The translations under genes and the position numbers were made by a program. A DNA stretch of 6,132 nucleotides from Verrucomicrobiota bacterium (GTDB taxonomy: Bacteria > Verrucomicrobiota > Verrucomicrobiia > Opitutales > Opitutaceae), in contig RFJS01000047.1 in assembly GCA_003694825.1 (NCBI GenBank), positions 1 through 6,132 of the forward strand, given 5' to 3'. Positions 1 through 6,132 of this stretch are shown piece by piece (the first letter of the stretch is position 1; every line of letters begins with the position of its first letter). Below the pieces are notes generated by a model. That model made no database searches and was not told where the DNA came from. It was given only the letters and a program-made list of their open reading frames with translations.

Positions 1-516
1 CGGCGGCGAGCCGGTTTTCTCGACCGTCTCGTCCTCCTGAATACGGGAGCGTTTCCCTCGCGGAACATCCCGAAGCGGATTGCCCTCTGCCGGCTGCCAT
101 GGATCGGTGCGTTGCTCGTGCGGGGGTGCAATGGCTTCAGCGGCGCCGCGGTGCACATGACCACGGTGCGGAAATTGCCGCGCGAGGTGGCGCGGGGCTA
201 CCTCTTCCCGCATCGATCGTGGGCGACGCGGATCGCGGTGCATCGCTTCGTCCGCGACATTCCGCTCGGGCCGGGACATCGCACCCAGGCTGAGATCGAA
301 GCGATCGCGGAAAGTCTCCGCGAGGTTCGCCGGCGGCCGGTCAAGATCATCTGGGGCGAGCGGGACTGGTGTTTTGATCGGACCTTTCTCGAGGAGTTTC
401 GGCGCCGGCTGCCCGAGGCTGAGGTGCTGGCCCTGCCGGATGCCGGGCATTGGCTGCTCGAGGATGCCGGCGAGCGCATCGCCGCGGAGGTTCGGGCGTT
501 TCTCACGCGGGCGTGA
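1..516 (+). CDS. Alpha/beta-fold hydrolase, C-terminal part (OleB / haloalkane dehalogenase-like), 5'-truncated by window
   Basis: Frame 1 is open from the first base to a TGA at 514-516, giving 171 residues with no start in the window; an internal ATG at 112 is far too late to be the real start. The piece covers the end of the core strand before the cap (RLVLLNTGAF, residues 9-18), a helical cap with LCRLPWIGALLVRG (29-42), and the final strands. WGERD (118-122) carries the usual catalytic acid position (D122), and DAGHW (147-151) carries the catalytic histidine H150 (codon 448-450). The nucleophile elbow, which would tell Asp (dehalogenase/OleB type) from Ser (esterase type), is left of the window. 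From memory, the LNTGAF...LCRLP..GALLVRG cap resembles hydrolases encoded beside oleA/C/D, where OleB decarboxylates beta-lactones to olefins. Fold and class are secure; the OleB assignment is only probable. It converges with the 607-1950 gene. Confidence 0.88.
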   Translation, partial: RRRAGFLDRLVLLNTGAFPSRNIPKRIALCRLPWIGALLVRGCNGFSGAAVHMTTVRKLPREVARGYLFPHRSWATRIAVHRFVRDIPLGPGHRTQAEIEAIAESLREVRRRPVKIIWGERDWCFDRTFLEEFRRRLPEAEVLALPDAGHWLLEDAGERIAAEVRAFLTRA

Positions 517-557
517 GACCGAGGCGGGCCCGGCCGGGGATGGCGAGATCGGTTGCG

Positions 558-591
558 CGGCGTGCCCGAGTTCGCCGGAGGTATTTTTTTT
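558..591 (+). terminator. Weak candidate intrinsic terminator in the convergent gap
   Basis: A 5-bp GC stem (CGGCG at 558-562, CGCCG at 573-577) with a 10-nt loop is followed, after a 6-nt gap, by eight T residues at 584-591. It lies 42 nt past the hydrolase stop codon, which is where a terminator for that gene would sit. The stem is short and the T tract is not directly adjacent, so this is a poor match to the classic pattern. The T run may simply be a noncoding homopolymer. On the minus strand the same tract reads as A8 and would not terminate the membrane-protein transcript. Confidence 0.22.
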
Positions 592-606
592 GGGGGGGAG
601 GCGTCG

Positions 607-1950
607 TCAGGGCGCGGGTTGACGGCCGACGGCCGCCAGGTCGTGGATGCCGCGGCGGCGAGACTCGGCGAGGATGCGTTCGGCCTTGGGCAGGTCGTAG
701 TAGAGTTCGGTGGGCGCGCCGTGGAGGGTGTGGTGCGCGGCGTAATAGCGGGCCGCGGCCATGAGGCGCTCGTGGAGCTGGCGTCCGCGGTTCCAGTGCG
801 CGCTGGTTTTCTCCGCGGCATAGGCGAGGGCGAGCGCGGCGAGGATCCACTCGGCCCGCCAAGCGGGACGCACACGGCGGAGGATCGCGCCGAGGAGCAC
901 CCCGGTGGTTGCCAGCACCAGGCAGGTCAGCAGCCGATAGCGTGAGCCGGTGAAGATGTGTGGATCCACCGGCGTTCGCCCCACGGCGATGAGCAGCGAG
1001 GCACCGAGGGCGTAGAGCACGACCCCGAGGTGATAGAGCCGGTCCCGCCAGCCGGCGGCGAGGAAGCAGGCGGCAGTCACCGCGAGCACGCCAATGCCCA
1101 GCCAGGGGGCGACCCAGCGCTGCCCGTAGGCGAGCGGGGTTCCCAGCATCCCAAACCAGAACCAGAGGATTGCCCGAGCCTGCTGCAGCGTCGGCTGCAG
1201 CGTTCCGTGAGCCGGGTTGCCATGGTAGCCGATCATCCAGAGGCCGGCGGCCACGACCAATACCGCCGCGACGATCATGGCGTCGCGCCACCGGCGCTGG
1301 AGGCACAGCATGATCGCTCCAGCGAGAAAGACCACGAAGCCGTGGGCCAGGGTGAAGGCGGCGGCCAGGGCGAGAAGGAGACCCGTCGCCAGTGACCATC
1401 GTCCGGGGCGCTGCAGCGCGAGCAGGGCGAAGACCGCGAAAAAGACCGAGGAGACGTGCTCGCAGGCGCCGCCCCAGAAGAGGACTTCGTGATGCTGCAG
1501 GGAGAAGAGAAAGGCCCCGGCCATGGCGGCCGCGAGACAGCGCTCGAGGCGGGTCGGAAAAGTGAAGACGAATACCGCCGCGATGGGGACGAACAGCCCG
1601 GCGGCGACGAGCGTCAGCACGCGAAAGTCCATCGGCGCGCCGAGCCCGGCGTGCGCGGCCCAGGTAAGCAGCCGGGTGGTGAGGGTGCGGTGCTCGTTGT
1701 GAAACTCGGCGCTGATCGCGAGTTTTTCCCGGAGCGATGCGGCGTCCCCGATGCGGATCAGGAAGTCGAGGAACCCGTCAAAATCGTCCCAATAGGGGAC
1801 GTTGACCGCCCAGCGGTGCACCTGCCACGCGGCGATGGCGAGGGCCGCCATGGCGAGCAGGGCGCAGGCGGCCGCCAGCGGTGTGGAGGCATGGTCCGCG
1901 GGCCGGCGGGCATCAGGGCGGGCGGCGGTTGCCGACGATGATGCGCTCAA
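607..1950 (-). CDS. Polytopic inner-membrane protein of unknown function, possibly GT-C-like glycosyltransferase
   Basis: A 447-residue protein with about 10-11 predicted membrane segments, roughly at 24-48, 108-130, 137-152, 165-180, 187-218 (probably two), 224-242, 258-276, 281-300, 304-324, 337-357 and 367-380, then a basic, soluble tail of about 65 residues. After the first segment comes a loop of about 60 residues with PYWDDFD (52-58) and NEHR (85-88). An acidic motif in the first large extracytoplasmic loop is typical of GT-C glycosyltransferases using lipid-linked sugars, hence the tentative suggestion; I cannot name a family. The start is TTG at 1948-1950, chosen because GGAGG lies 10 nt upstream; the next in-frame ATG falls inside the first membrane segment. 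The gene begins 19 bp after the malQ stop, so the two are probably co-transcribed. It could equally be an uncharacterised transporter or envelope protein. Confidence 0.85.
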   Translation of the reverse strand: MSASSSATAARPDARRPADHASTPLAAACALLAMAALAIAAWQVHRWAVNVPYWDDFDGFLDFLIRIGDAASLREKLAISAEFHNEHRTLTTRLLTWAAHAGLGAPMDFRVLTLVAAGLFVPIAAVFVFTFPTRLERCLAAAMAGAFLFSLQHHEVLFWGGACEHVSSVFFAVFALLALQRPGRWSLATGLLLALAAAFTLAHGFVVFLAGAIMLCLQRRWRDAMIVAAVLVVAAGLWMIGYHGNPAHGTLQPTLQQARAILWFWFGMLGTPLAYGQRWVAPWLGIGVLAVTAACFLAAGWRDRLYHLGVVLYALGASLLIAVGRTPVDPHIFTGSRYRLLTCLVLATTGVLLGAILRRVRPAWRAEWILAALALAYAAEKTSAHWNRGRQLHERLMAAARYYAAHHTLHGAPTELYYDLPKAERILAESRRRGIHDLAAVGRQPAP

Positions 1951-1960
1951 TCCGTGCGGC

Positions 1961-1965
1961 CCTCC
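1961..1965 (-). promoter_or_regulatory. Shine-Dalgarno site GGAGG that sets the TTG start of the membrane protein
   Basis: Read on the minus strand, GGAGG lies 10 nt before the TTG at 1950-1948 and just after the malQ stop codon at 1970-1972. It is the only strong ribosome-binding site seen among the complete gene starts in this window. It supports translation of the membrane protein from the malQ message and favours TTG over the later in-frame ATG. Confidence 0.7.
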
Positions 1966-1969
1966 GATC

Positions 1970-3523
1970 TCAAAGCGCCTTGCTGCCGGGCAGGCGGTGG
2001 TAGAGCCCGCCGAGTTCGCGCAGGTAGGCGGCGGACTCGTTTTGCAGGCGGTCGAGCTGTTCCGCCTTGAAGCGCCATGTCCAGTTGCCGACGGGACGGC
2101 CGGGCGTGTTGAAGCGGGCTTCGGAGCCGAGGTTCATGAGATCCTGCAGGGGGATGATCGCCAGGTTGCAGACCGATTCGTAGCAGGCGCGGATGAAGTC
2201 CCAGGCGATTTCCTGTCCGCTGATGCGGAAGTAGCGGCGGACGTGGTCGCGGACGTTTTCCCCGGTGGTGGCATACCAGCCGCGGGTGGTGTCGTTGTCG
2301 TGAGTCCCGGGATACAGAACCTGGTTGTGGTGGTGGTTGTGCGGGAGGTAGAGGTTGTCGGAACCGCCGCCGAAGGCGAATTGAAGGATGGCCATGCCGG
2401 GCAGGCCGGTGTCGTCGCGCAGCTTGAGCACGTCGGGCGTGAGCTCGCCGAGGTCTTCGGCAATGATCCGCGCATCCGGGAAGGCCTCTTTGACGGCCTT
2501 GAAGAAATCCAGCCCCGGACCGCGCACCCATTTCCCCGTGCGGGCCGTTTTGGCGCCGGCCGGGATGCGCCAGTAGCTGTCGAAGCCGCGGAAGTGGTCG
2601 ATGCGAACGATGTCGCACATCTCGAAGCAGACCCGCAGCCGGTCGAGCCACCAGCGGTAGCCGTCGGCGGCAAGCGCCTTCCAGTCGTAGAGCGGGTTGC
2701 CCCAGAGCTGCCCGTCCGCCGAGAAATAGTCGGGCGGGCAGCCGGCGACGGCGCGCGGCTGGTTTTTCTTTGTGTCGAAGTCGAACAGCGCGGGGTTGGC
2801 CCAGACATCGGCGCTGTCGAGCGCGACGAAGATGGGAATGTCGCCGATGATGGAGATGCCGCGCTCGCGGGCGTAGGCGCGGATCTGCGACCACTGCCCG
2901 TGGAAGAGGTATTGGTAGAACTTGTGTGCTTCGATTTCCGGCTCGAGTTCGCGGGCGAGTTTGCTGCGAGCGGCTTTCGCGTAGCTGGCTTGCGGCGCGG
3001 GCCAGTCGGTCCACGGCGCCCCCTGGAAGTGATCCTTGAGCGCCTGAAAAAGAGCGAAGGCATCGAGCCAGTCGGCGTGGTGTTGCTTGAATTTTTCGAA
3101 AGGTCCGTATCCGAGATCCGGTTCGCCCGCGGCGTGAAAGCCCTCGTAGGCCTGCCGGAGGATGGGGCGCTTGATCTTGTAGATGCCGCCGAAGTCGACG
3201 GTGTCCTGCGGGAGAAAAAGCAGCGGACCGAGGATGTCGGGCCGGATGAGGTCGGCTTTGGCGAGGACTTCGACATCGATGAGGTAGGGGTTTCCCGCGA
3301 AGGCGGAAGGGCCCTGGTAGGGCGAGTCGCCGAAGCTGGTCGGGCCGAGGGGGCAGATCTGCCAGTGGGAAAAGCCCGCGGCAGCGAGAAAGTCGATGAA
3401 GCGGCGCGCTTCGTGGTTGAAGCAGCCGATGCCGAAGTCGCCGGGAAGCGCGGTGGGATGGAGGAGGACACCGGCGCCGCGTTCGGTCAGCCAGTTGAAG
3501 AGAGGAAGGGCGGTGTTGGACAT
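1970..3523 (-). CDS. malQ: 4-alpha-glucanotransferase (amylomaltase, disproportionating enzyme, GH77)
   Basis: This cytoplasmic enzyme moves 4-alpha-glucan segments between malto-oligosaccharides, releasing glucose, in maltodextrin and glycogen turnover. The 517-residue protein matches the short DPE1/Thermus-type amylomaltase (about 500 residues) and lacks the longer N-terminal region of E. coli MalQ (about 690). The start of the domain has GVLLHPTALPGDFGIG (18-33) and WQICPLGPT (54-62). GH77 catalytic motifs are intact: VRIDHFRGF (306-314) with nucleophile D309, IIAEDLG (353-359) with acid/base E356, and YPGTHDNDTTRGW (404-416) with the third carboxylate D409. GDIPIFVA (227-234) and LPHNHHHN (393-400) also fit the family. 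I chose the ATG at 3521-3523; an in-frame TTG at 3571 would add 16 Pro/Ala-rich residues that do not look conserved. There is no clear Shine-Dalgarno before the ATG. It is the first gene of a probable operon with the 607-1950 gene. Family identification is very secure. Confidence 0.97.
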   Translation of the reverse strand: MSNTALPLFNWLTERGAGVLLHPTALPGDFGIGCFNHEARRFIDFLAAAGFSHWQICPLGPTSFGDSPYQGPSAFAGNPYLIDVEVLAKADLIRPDILGPLLFLPQDTVDFGGIYKIKRPILRQAYEGFHAAGEPDLGYGPFEKFKQHHADWLDAFALFQALKDHFQGAPWTDWPAPQASYAKAARSKLARELEPEIEAHKFYQYLFHGQWSQIRAYARERGISIIGDIPIFVALDSADVWANPALFDFDTKKNQPRAVAGCPPDYFSADGQLWGNPLYDWKALAADGYRWWLDRLRVCFEMCDIVRIDHFRGFDSYWRIPAGAKTARTGKWVRGPGLDFFKAVKEAFPDARIIAEDLGELTPDVLKLRDDTGLPGMAILQFAFGGGSDNLYLPHNHHHNQVLYPGTHDNDTTRGWYATTGENVRDHVRRYFRISGQEIAWDFIRACYESVCNLAIIPLQDLMNLGSEARFNTPGRPVGNWTWRFKAEQLDRLQNESAAYLRELGGLYHRLPGSKAL

Positions 3524-3542
3524 GGTCTCAGTAGGAGAGTCT

Positions 3543-3571
3543 GGGATAGGTGGAGCCGGTGCGCGGGCCAA
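3543..3571 (-). promoter_or_regulatory. Weak candidate sigma-70-type promoter for malQ
   Basis: On the minus strand TTGGCC (3571-3566) and TATCCC (3548-3543) are separated by 17 nt, the ideal spacing. They match the -35 and -10 consensus at only 4/6 and 3/6 positions. Transcription from here would start about 10-15 nt before the malQ ATG, giving a very short leader. In such GC-rich DNA a match of this quality arises easily by chance, so this is only a lead. Confidence 0.18.
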
Positions 3572-3667
3572 CCCGATTCTTTGTGCAGGAGGTGCGGGCC
3601 GGGCTGTGTGGCCGAGAGGCGCGGCGAGCGGGCGAGCCGGGTGCGCCGCGGTCCCGGGAGAGTGGTT

Positions 3668-4132
3668 TCATTCGGATTCGGGAAGGGTCTTTTCGAAGCA
3701 GAGGCTCCGCTTGCGCCGGCGGTATTTTCCGAAGGGCGGGATCGGTTGATAACCGGCGGATTTGTAGAACGCAACGGCCTCCGGCTGGAGGTTGCCCGTG
3801 GCCAGGCGAAGCGTGCGGTAGCCGAGCCGCCGGGCATGGCGCTCGAGCGTGGCGAGCAGCTCGCGGCCGATGCCGCGGTTGCGGTGGCTCGGGCGCACAT
3901 AGAGGTGCTTGATCTGGGCAAGGCCGGGACCGAGCGCCTGCAGCGCGCCGCAGCCGACGGCCTGTTCGCCGAACCAGGCCACGACGAACATGGCGAACGG
4001 ATCCTCCCCATCGCGCCCCTTGCGGCGAAACGCCACGCGCTCGCCATACCGTTCGGCGAGCTCGACTTTCAGGGCGCGAAGCAGTTCGCGCGCATGTTCG
4101 GCCCGCGAGTCGTCTGGGGTGATGTGCAGCAT
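3668..4132 (-). CDS. GNAT-family N-acetyltransferase
   Basis: A 154-residue single-domain protein of typical GNAT length. Such enzymes transfer an acetyl group from acetyl-CoA to an amine on a small molecule or protein; the substrate cannot be told from sequence. The core strand and acetyl-CoA loop are clear: IKHLYVRPSHRNRGIGRELL (74-93), where RNRGIG (84-89) is the R/Q-x-x-G-x-G/A pyrophosphate-binding motif. NLQPEAVAFYKSAGYQPIPP (114-133) is the usual motif B region with the N..A..FY..GY signature, followed by the FGKY ending seen in a common uncharacterised bacterial subgroup. The start is the ATG at 4130-4132. The frame stays open upstream to a TTG at 4357, but that 75-residue extension is Arg/Pro-rich low-complexity sequence and is rejected. 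No Shine-Dalgarno is visible; the bases before the ATG are pyrimidine-rich. It lies 144 bp before malQ on the same strand, so read-through is possible but operon membership is uncertain. Confidence 0.92.
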   Translation of the reverse strand: MLHITPDDSRAEHARELLRALKVELAERYGERVAFRRKGRDGEDPFAMFVVAWFGEQAVGCGALQALGPGLAQIKHLYVRPSHRNRGIGRELLATLERHARRLGYRTLRLATGNLQPEAVAFYKSAGYQPIPPFGKYRRRKRSLCFEKTLPESE

Positions 4133-4377
4133 GGCGGAGGAGGAGTATGCGCGGCCACCCCCGATCGGTGCGAGCAAACTACGCGGCCGCCCGAAAAAGC
4201 CGAAAAAATGTTTCCGCGCGATGCCTCCGGCGTGGGCGCGCCACCGGGGAGGCGAGCGTTGTTCCCACGGCGGGCCGCGAGGCCAACGGACGGGCCGGTT
4301 CCGGTGGGGGTGGACTGGATTTCGTCGAAAACGGCTTTCCCCGGGACGCGGAATCAACGAGACCTGATGGTTTTTCC
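4133..4377. other. Divergent intergenic region between the GNAT gene and hrpB
   Basis: These 245 bp must hold the start signals for two divergently transcribed genes. The most AT-rich part is around 4186-4213, with two A-runs (GAAAAAGCC and GAAAAAATG), about 55-80 nt upstream of the GNAT start. I see no good -35/-10 pair on either strand, no operator-like inverted repeat and no small gene. Open frames crossing it are extensions of frames antisense to neighbouring genes and have no coding character of their own. Confidence 0.45.
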
Positions 4378-6132
4378 ATGTCCGGGCACGATCCAGAACA
4401 GTTGCCGATTCATGAGATTCGCGAGGCGTTGCTTGCTGCCGTGCGCGCGGAGGGGCGCGTGGTCGTGCAGGCGCCGACCGGATCGGGGAAGTCGACCCAG
4501 ATCCCGCAGATGCTGCTGGACGCGGGATGCGCCGGCGACGGAGAGATCGTGGTCCTGCAGCCGCGCCGGCTGGCCGCGAGAATGCTGGCGCGGCGGGTGG
4601 CCCAGGAGCGCGGCGCGCCCCTGGGGGGCGAGGTCGGCTATCAGGTGCGGATGGAGGCGAGGGTCTCGGCGCAGACGCGCATCCGCTTCGTCACCGAGGG
4701 CATCGTGCTGCGCCAGCTCGTGGCCGACCCACGGTTGGCCAGGGTGTCGGTGCTGATTTTCGACGAGTTTCATGAACGCCACCTCTATGGGGATATCACG
4801 CTGGGACGGGCGCTGCAGCTCCAGCGCACGGCGCGGCCGGATCTGAAAATCGTCGTCATGTCCGCGACGCTGGAGACCGCCCGGCTCACGGATTACCTCG
4901 CCCCCTGCCGCGAGGTCGTGTCGGCGGGTCGGACCTATCCGGTCGATGTGCGCTTCCTGCCGAAACCGGTGAATTTCGAACGGGAGCCGGTTTGGGAGGT
5001 GGCGGCCCGGGTTGTCGGAGATCTTGTGGCAGACGGGGTGCCGGGCGACGTGCTCGTCTTCATGCCGGGCGCGTATGAGATCGGCCGGACCTGCGAGGCA
5101 TTGCGGCACCGGCTTCGCGGGGCTGAGGTGGACGTGCTCCCGCTGCATGGTGAACTGCCGGTGGAGGACCAGGACCGGGCGGTCGATGCTTCGCAGCGAC
5201 GCAAAATCATCGTGGCGACGAATATCGCGGAGACCTCGCTGACGATCCCCGGGGTGCGTGTGGTGGTGGATTCGGGATTGGCGCGCGTGCAGCGGTTCGA
5301 TCCGCAGCGGGGCATCGATACCTTGCTGGTCGAAAAGATCAGCCATGCCTCCGCCGAGCAGCGGGCCGGACGCGCCGGGCGCACGGCGCCGGGCATTTGC
5401 GTGCGATTGTGGACGGCGCGCGAGCATGCCCACCGGCCGATGGCCGAGACGCCGGAGATCCGGCGGCGGGATCTCGCCGAGGTGCTCCTCACGCTGAAGG
5501 GAACGGGGGTGGCGGATGTCGACGGTTTCCCGTGGCTCGACGCCCCGGAGCCAAAGGCGCTGCAGCGGGCAAAAACCCTGCTGGCGGATCTCGGGGCCAC
5601 CGCGGGCGAGGATGGGCCGCTCACGGATACAGGCCGGGCGATGCTGCGTTTCCCGGTGCACCCGCGGCACGCGCGGATGCTCGTCGAAGGCGAACGGCGT
5701 CGGTGCCTCGAGGCGGTAGCCTGGCTGGTGGCGCTGTGTCAGGGGCGGCCGGTTTTGTTGCGCAATCCGGGCAAGGCGGCGGAGCGGGCGCGGGAGGCCG
5801 AGCTCGGGCCCGAGGAGACATCCGACTTTTTCCGCGCCCTCGCGGCAGTGGCTTTCGCCCGGCGTTGCCGCTTTGCCGTCGAGGCGTGCCGGGAACTGGG
5901 CATTCACGCCCAGGCGGCGCGCCAGGTGGTGCCGATGGCGGCCCAGTTTATGCGCCTGGCCGGTGTTCAGGGGGCGGATACGCCTCCGGAGTCGATCGAC
6001 CGCCGGGCCGTAGCCGCTTGCCTGCTGGCGGGGTTTGCCGATCAGGGGGCGCGCCGGCTGGATCGCGGCACATTGCGCTGTGAGCTCGTGCACGGGCGCC
6101 GCGGGACGCTCGCGCGCGAGAGTGTCGTGCAG
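4378..6132 (+). CDS. hrpB: ATP-dependent helicase HrpB-type (DEAH-family SF2), 3'-truncated by window
   Basis: Frame 1 from the ATG at 4378 is open to the last base, giving 585 codons; HrpB proteins are about 800-850 residues, so roughly the last third is outside. It is a nucleic-acid-stimulated ATPase of the DEAH/RHA superfamily 2, a relative of bacterial HrpA; the cellular role of HrpB is poorly known. Helicase motifs are all present: I APTGSGKST (32-40), Ia QPRRLAAR (61-68), II DEFH (129-132), III SAT (162-164), V TNIAETSLT (281-289), VI QRAGRAGR (328-335). DEFHER in place of DEAH is common in HrpB. After the two RecA domains comes the winged-helix/HA2 region with WLDAPEPKAL (386-395) and FPVHPRHARML (425-435), then VHGRRGTLARES (571-582), which looks like the start of the HrpB-specific C-terminal part. 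There is no visible Shine-Dalgarno; an ATG at 4367 is out of frame. It is divergent from the GNAT gene. Confidence 0.93.
   Translation, partial: MSGHDPEQLPIHEIREALLAAVRAEGRVVVQAPTGSGKSTQIPQMLLDAGCAGDGEIVVLQPRRLAARMLARRVAQERGAPLGGEVGYQVRMEARVSAQTRIRFVTEGIVLRQLVADPRLARVSVLIFDEFHERHLYGDITLGRALQLQRTARPDLKIVVMSATLETARLTDYLAPCREVVSAGRTYPVDVRFLPKPVNFEREPVWEVAARVVGDLVADGVPGDVLVFMPGAYEIGRTCEALRHRLRGAEVDVLPLHGELPVEDQDRAVDASQRRKIIVATNIAETSLTIPGVRVVVDSGLARVQRFDPQRGIDTLLVEKISHASAEQRAGRAGRTAPGICVRLWTAREHAHRPMAETPEIRRRDLAEVLLTLKGTGVADVDGFPWLDAPEPKALQRAKTLLADLGATAGEDGPLTDTGRAMLRFPVHPRHARMLVEGERRRCLEAVAWLVALCQGRPVLLRNPGKAAERAREAELGPEETSDFFRALAAVAFARRCRFAVEACRELGIHAQAARQVVPMAAQFMRLAGVQGADTPPESIDRRAVAACLLAGFADQGARRLDRGTLRCELVHGRRGTLARESVVQ

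Noticed and set aside
1182..1203. Direct 10-bp repeat GCTGCAGCGT with a 12-bp period
   Set aside because: It lies inside the membrane-protein gene and simply encodes a short TLQPTLQ stretch; two copies are not enough for a functional repeat.
198..1399. Overlapping minus-strand open frames at 198-875 and 503-1399
   Set aside because: These are out-of-frame shadows of the hydrolase and the membrane protein, with Arg/Pro/Ser/Ala-rich translations and no start context. The frame of 607-1950 gives a coherent multi-helix membrane protein.
3524..3667. Possible terminator or regulatory hairpin between the GNAT gene and malQ (GCGGCG / CGCCGC on the minus strand)
   Set aside because: The 6-bp stem has a 17-nt loop and no following T tract, and GC-rich intergenic DNA gives many such pairings by chance.
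3713..3729. CGCCGGCGGTATTTTCC resembling CGCCGGAGGTATTTTTTTT at 573-591
   Set aside because: One copy is inside the GNAT gene, coding for the conserved FGKYRR end, and the other is intergenic. The similarity is short and there is no third copy, so chance is the simplest explanation.
4133..4357. N-terminal extension of the GNAT protein from a TTG at 4357
   Set aside because: The extra 75 residues are Arg/Pro/Gly-rich low-complexity sequence, and the GNAT domain is complete from the ATG at 4132.
1802..4756. A 984-codon open frame on the plus strand running across malQ, the GNAT gene and into hrpB
   Set aside because: Its triplets line up exactly with the sense codons of malQ and the GNAT gene on the other strand. 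Stops would need TTA, CTA or TCA in the sense genes, which are rare in such GC-rich coding DNA. The sense strand carries intact catalytic motifs, and the antisense product has no recognisable domain.
4354..6093. A 579-codon open frame on the minus strand opposite the helicase
   Set aside because: It is in the same triplet register as hrpB and is stop-free for the same codon-usage reason. The plus strand carries all helicase motifs in order, while the minus product is Arg/His/Pro-rich with no domain.

Overview
This is a GC-rich bacterial window (about two thirds G+C by eye) with short intergenic gaps and strongly G/C-biased third codon positions. The protein flavour fits a high-GC Gram-negative bacterium: a short DPE1-type 4-alpha-glucanotransferase, an HrpB-type helicase and an OleB-like hydrolase. 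A member of the Verrucomicrobiota, such as the Opitutales, is my best guess. That is an inference from remembered homologues, and no phylogenetic marker is present.

Layout. (1) 1-516, plus strand: the C-terminal 171 residues of an alpha/beta-hydrolase related to haloalkane dehalogenases and OleB; its start lies left of the window. (2) 517-606: a short convergent gap with a T8G7 homopolymer tract. (3) 607-3523, minus strand: an apparent two-gene operon, transcribed right to left, of malQ (1970-3523) followed after 19 bp by a polytopic membrane protein (607-1950). The membrane protein starts at TTG behind a clear GGAGG. (4) 3668-4132, minus strand: a small GNAT-family acetyltransferase, 144 bp upstream of malQ on the same strand. 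(5) 4133-4377: a 245-bp divergent intergenic region. (6) 4378-6132, plus strand: the first 585 codons of an ATP-dependent helicase of the HrpB type, which runs off the right edge.

The genes do not form one obvious pathway. MalQ handles malto-oligosaccharide and glycogen metabolism in the cytoplasm. HrpB is an RNA helicase family member, GNAT enzymes acetylate small molecules or proteins, and the hydrolase may belong to a hydrocarbon or lipid cluster lying to the left. The only tight linkage is malQ with the membrane protein, whose GT-C-like layout is suggestive but unproven. I see no mobile element, CRISPR array, tRNA or rRNA, and no convincing new multi-gene system. The region looks like ordinary chromosomal core and shell content with a few points worth checking.
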